Shown here piece by piece: positions 22,346 through 24,605 of a stretch of DNA of 24,605 nt. Source of the stretch: Bacillota bacterium. GTDB lineage: Bacteria; Bacillota; Clostridia; Lachnospirales; Lachnospiraceae. The stretch lies in NCBI GenBank assembly GCA_023399455.1, contig JAEWPN010000156.1:1-24605 (forward strand). The letters are read 5' to 3'. Under the pieces are notes generated by a model. That model had not been told where the DNA came from, did no database searches, and worked only from the letters and a program-made list of their open reading frames with translations. The translations under genes were made by a program, and so were the position numbers. Every line of letters begins with the position of its first letter. Position 1 is the first letter of the stretch.

Positions 22346-23269
22346 TTATTGTACATTTTCAGTTTTTCCTTCTTCTACATTCACGTAATAGTCCTCGGTC
22401 AAACCGTAATCGTTTAAAATGGTCAAAAGAGTACCATCCTCCTTCATATCATTCAAACACTTGTTCACTTCATCCAGAAAATCCTTATCTTCAAACCTGA
22501 CTGCCGCGCCGATCTGTCCGCTGGCCTCCGCTTCATAAGGAGATAGTAATTTCAAGTCGAGAGAACTGTCTGAAGAAAGTGTATAGCCTGCCACAATACC
22601 ATCCGTGACTACTGCATCCACCTTTCCGGTATTAACAGCCGTCATGAGAGTCGCTTGATTATCGTATGCATCCAAAGCGCCTATTTTGCCTTCATCCAGC
22701 CATTTCTGTGCAGTTTCGTAGAATGTCGTTCCCGGCTGTGCTCCGATTGTTTTGCCCTTAAGATCCTCTTTGCTTTTTATCTCGGAACTGCCGGGAATAA
22801 CAACCGCTTCTCCCTCCTGATACCATTTATCCGTAAATGCCGCAACCTCGAGACGTTCGTCCTTAACATACATGGCATCTACTACCATATCTATATTTCT
22901 ATTATTCAGTTCCACCAAAAGGTTGGAAAAATCAATGACTTTCATCTGAATATCATCAATGCCCAGGCGGCTGCATATTTCCTTGAGAATTTCAATATCT
23001 ATTCCTTCTAATTCCCCGGTTTCCACATCCGTATAGGAAAAAGGGGCATCATTGGAGGAACCGATCAGTATATATCCTTTCTCCTTGATTTCTGTCAGCA
23101 TTGCTGATTCTCCCTGCGTCTCCCCGGCAGGTGCCGGTGTGCTTTCCGCTACTTCCTCAGATACCGTCTTGTCTTCCTGCTTTGCAGCTCCGCATCCTGT
23201 AAATACCACCAGCAGGGTAAGCAGCATAAGTACCAACGTAATGTCTTTTTTCAAACTCCTCTTTTTCAT
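22346..23269 (-). CDS. Amino acid ABC transporter substrate-binding lipoprotein
   Basis: This 307-residue protein has a lipoprotein signal (VVFTGC, acyl-Cys26) followed by a Ser/Glu-rich linker and a family-3 solute-binding domain (about 60-295). Typical elements are ILIGSSNDAPFSYTDVETGELEGIDIEIL (first lobe), the signature region near DIQMKVIDFSNLLVELNNRNIDMV, and LKGKTIGAQPGTT (crossover). Such proteins bind polar amino acids or related compounds outside the membrane and hand them to the permease encoded at 23316-24011. The genes for catabolism just downstream suggest GABA or another omega-amino acid as ligand, which is inference. AAAGGA precedes the ATG; the gap to the permease is 46 bases. 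Confidence 0.94.
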   Translation of the reverse strand: MKKRSLKKDITLVLMLLTLLVVFTGCGAAKQEDKTVSEEVAESTPAPAGETQGESAMLTEIKEKGYILIGSSNDAPFSYTDVETGELEGIDIEILKEICSRLGIDDIQMKVIDFSNLLVELNNRNIDMVVDAMYVKDERLEVAAFTDKWYQEGEAVVIPGSSEIKSKEDLKGKTIGAQPGTTFYETAQKWLDEGKIGALDAYDNQATLMTAVNTGKVDAVVTDGIVAGYTLSSDSSLDLKLLSPYEAEASGQIGAAVRFEDKDFLDEVNKCLNDMKEDGTLLTILNDYGLTEDYYVNVEEGKTENVQ

Positions 23270-23315
23270 AATCTCAATTCCTTTCTTTTTTGTTTTAATT
23301 TATTACCCATCATAG

Positions 23316-24011
23316 TTACCGACTCCTCTTTAATCTGCGCTCCACAATCTTACTAAGCTGTGACAACGGAATACTCAGCAGCAGATATACCAATGCCAGA
23401 ATGGTGTATGCCTCCACCGTCAGGAATGTTTGTGATGCATAGGTTTTTGTACGAAGTAAAAGTTCCTGAACGGATATCATGGCAAGAAGGGAAGTATCCT
23501 TAATGAGCATGACGAGGTAATTTCCAAATACGGGTATGGAATTCCTGAGCGCCGGCGGAATGATAAAGTGAAAGAGTACTTTTCTCTCACTGAAGCCAAG
23601 TGCAAGGCCTGCTTCCCGTTGGCCCGGATCTATCGCAAGTATGGCAGACCTTATGACCTCAGACATGTAACAGCCATAGTTCAAGGCGAATCCGATAATC
23701 CCGCAGGTAGCGGCTTCCGGCTTTATATTTGCCTGAAAACCAAATATTGATAGAAGTCCGTTCAGAAGAATCGGTATTACAAAATAAATATAGAATAACT
23801 GCACAAGCAAAGGCGTTCCCCTGACCAGTTCAATAGTTATGCCTAAAAATCCGCTTAAAAGTCTGTTTTTCGACAGCCTTCCGATTGCAATTACTAATGC
23901 AACCACTAACGCGAGTGTGAAGCCTGCCAAAGTAATGTAGATAACAATTCCAACACCCTCCCACAGGCTGGGGACCAAGGTTGTGAATGCCTTTCCAAAA
24001 TTTAATTTCAT
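23316..24011 (-). CDS. Polar amino acid ABC transporter permease
   Basis: This 231-residue membrane protein of the His/Glu/Gln/Arg-type family has five to six helices. The N-terminal region is GVGIVIYITLAGFTLALVVALVIAIGRLS, and there is a clear EAA-loop, EAGLALGFSERKVLFHFIIPPALRNSIPVFGNYL, which contacts the ATPase. ELVRGTPLLVQLFYIYFVIP is the conserved signature near the front. The length is normal. AGGGAGGT lies before the ATG, and the gene follows the ATPase gene by 61 bases. Since only one permease is present, the channel is probably a homodimer. Confidence 0.95.
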   Translation of the reverse strand: MKLNFGKAFTTLVPSLWEGVGIVIYITLAGFTLALVVALVIAIGRLSKNRLLSGFLGITIELVRGTPLLVQLFYIYFVIPILLNGLLSIFGFQANIKPEAATCGIIGFALNYGCYMSEVIRSAILAIDPGQREAGLALGFSERKVLFHFIIPPALRNSIPVFGNYLVMLIKDTSLLAMISVQELLLRTKTYASQTFLTVEAYTILALVYLLLSIPLSQLSKIVERRLKRSR

Positions 24012-24072
24012 AGTTTACCTCCCTTGGTGTACTGTCCGCTTGCAACTGTTGATGTGGCCAAGCCGCAGCAGG

Positions 24073-24605
24073 TCATAATACTCTGGATAAAAATAGCTTT
24101 GTTCTTTCATGCTTCGGCTGGGTAAAAATATCACACGGAGCTCCTTCCTCCACAATATAGCCTCCATCCATAAAAATGACCCGATCTGCCACATCCTTTG
24201 CAAACCCCATCTCATGTGTAACTACGATCATCGTCATTCCCTCTCCGGCAAGCTGTTTCATTACCTCGAGAACATCTCCTACCAGCTCGGGATCCAGTGC
24301 GGAAGTCGGTTCGTCAAATAATAGAATCTCCGGTTTCATGGCCAGAGCTCTTGCAATGGCAACTCTTTGCTGCTGTCCGCCTGAAAGCGAGGATGGATAG
24401 GACTCGGCTTTATGCTCCAGCCCAACTTTCCGAAGTAATTCCAGAGCCTGCTCTTTGGCTTCTTTTGTCGGCACTTTTCCTAGCTTTACCGGTGCATACA
24501 TCACGTTTTCCAAAGTGGTTTTCAAGGGAAACAAATTGAAGCGCTGAAATACCATTCCAACCTGCTTCCGGTAATCGGTCACCTTCTTCCCCATTTTGGT
24601 AATAT
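24073..24605 (-). CDS. Polar amino acid ABC transporter ATPase (5' end outside the window)
   Basis: About 177 residues of the C-terminal three quarters of a GlnQ/HisP-type ATPase are present. The Q-loop is [12 protein letters not shown], the signature [16 protein letters not shown], Walker [16 protein letters not shown], and the switch His in VVTHEMGFA. Walker A lies beyond the right edge. The frame is open to base 24605, where residues ITK precede the first Met in view, so that Met is not the true start. It ends [30 protein letters not shown], a typical end for this family. It powers the transporter with the permease and binding lipoprotein that follow. Confidence 0.95.
   Translation of the reverse strand, partial: ITKMGKKVTDYRKQVGMVFQRFNLFPLKTTLENVMYAPVKLGKVPTKEAKEQALELLRKVGLEHKAESYPSSLSGGQQQRVAIARALAMKPEILLFDEPTSALDPELVGDVLEVMKQLAGEGMTMIVVTHEMGFAKDVADRVIFMDGGYIVEEGAPCDIFTQPKHERTKLFLSRVL

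Noticed and set aside
1..24605. CRISPR arrays, tRNA, rRNA, insertion sequences
   Set aside because: No regularly spaced repeats, no cloverleaf-like segments ending in CCA, no rRNA signature stretches and no transposase motifs were seen by reading both strands.

Overview
The window looks like a chromosomal segment of a low-GC anaerobic Firmicute, most likely a clostridium of the Lachnospiraceae type. The indications are an AT-rich sequence, strong AGGAGG-type ribosome binding sites, sigma-A promoters, XRE/TetR/AcrR/BlaI regulators, two-domain FtsX-type ABC exporters and a TcdR-family sigma factor. No rRNA, tRNA, CRISPR array, transposase or integrase was recognised. The window opens in the tail of an unidentified gene and ends inside an ABC ATPase gene read on the minus strand.

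Region 1 (about 1-8860, plus strand) holds two operons that seem to share a regulator. The first encodes a membrane-anchored XRE regulator, a membrane acyltransferase-3 protein, and an unusual 968-residue protein that joins a secreted domain to two successive acyltransferase-3 domains. After a strong terminator comes an ABC exporter (two-domain FtsX permease plus ATPase) and its TetR regulator. Near-identical TetR-type palindromes lie in front of both operons.

Region 2 (about 8980-11620) has a Cof-type HAD phosphatase, a probable amidohydrolase remnant, a second TetR gene behind a pair of inverted operators and followed by a small membrane protein, and a VOC/glyoxalase-fold gene on the minus strand.

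Region 3 (about 11640-14200) is a roughly 390-base regulatory stretch, a possible 22-codon peptide, and an ECF sigma / membrane anti-sigma-like / secreted-protein cluster that ends at a 14-bp hairpin shared with the convergent BlaI / M56-peptidase (BlaR1-like) operon (14208-16101).

Region 4 (16315-18631) is the most interesting part. A TcdR/UviA-like sigma factor is divergent from a membrane-anchored protein gene followed by an orphan phage-type GH24 lysozyme. Tandem TTTACA boxes, the -35 element known for the TcdR group, precede both the lysozyme and the sigma gene. A palindrome that fits the CcpA cre consensus sits in the lysozyme leader, and the ribosome binding site of the sigma gene is buried in a hairpin. 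I infer a conditional, carbon-regulated lysis or cell-wall-opening module resembling the regulation of clostridial toxin and bacteriocin loci.

Region 5 (18661-24605, minus strand) holds an AraC/GyrI-like regulator and an operon for a polar amino-acid ABC transporter, an iron-type alcohol dehydrogenase and a GabT-like aminotransferase. Together these suggest uptake of GABA or a similar omega-amino acid, transamination to a semialdehyde and reduction to a hydroxy acid. By eye this operon is richer in GC than the rest of the window.
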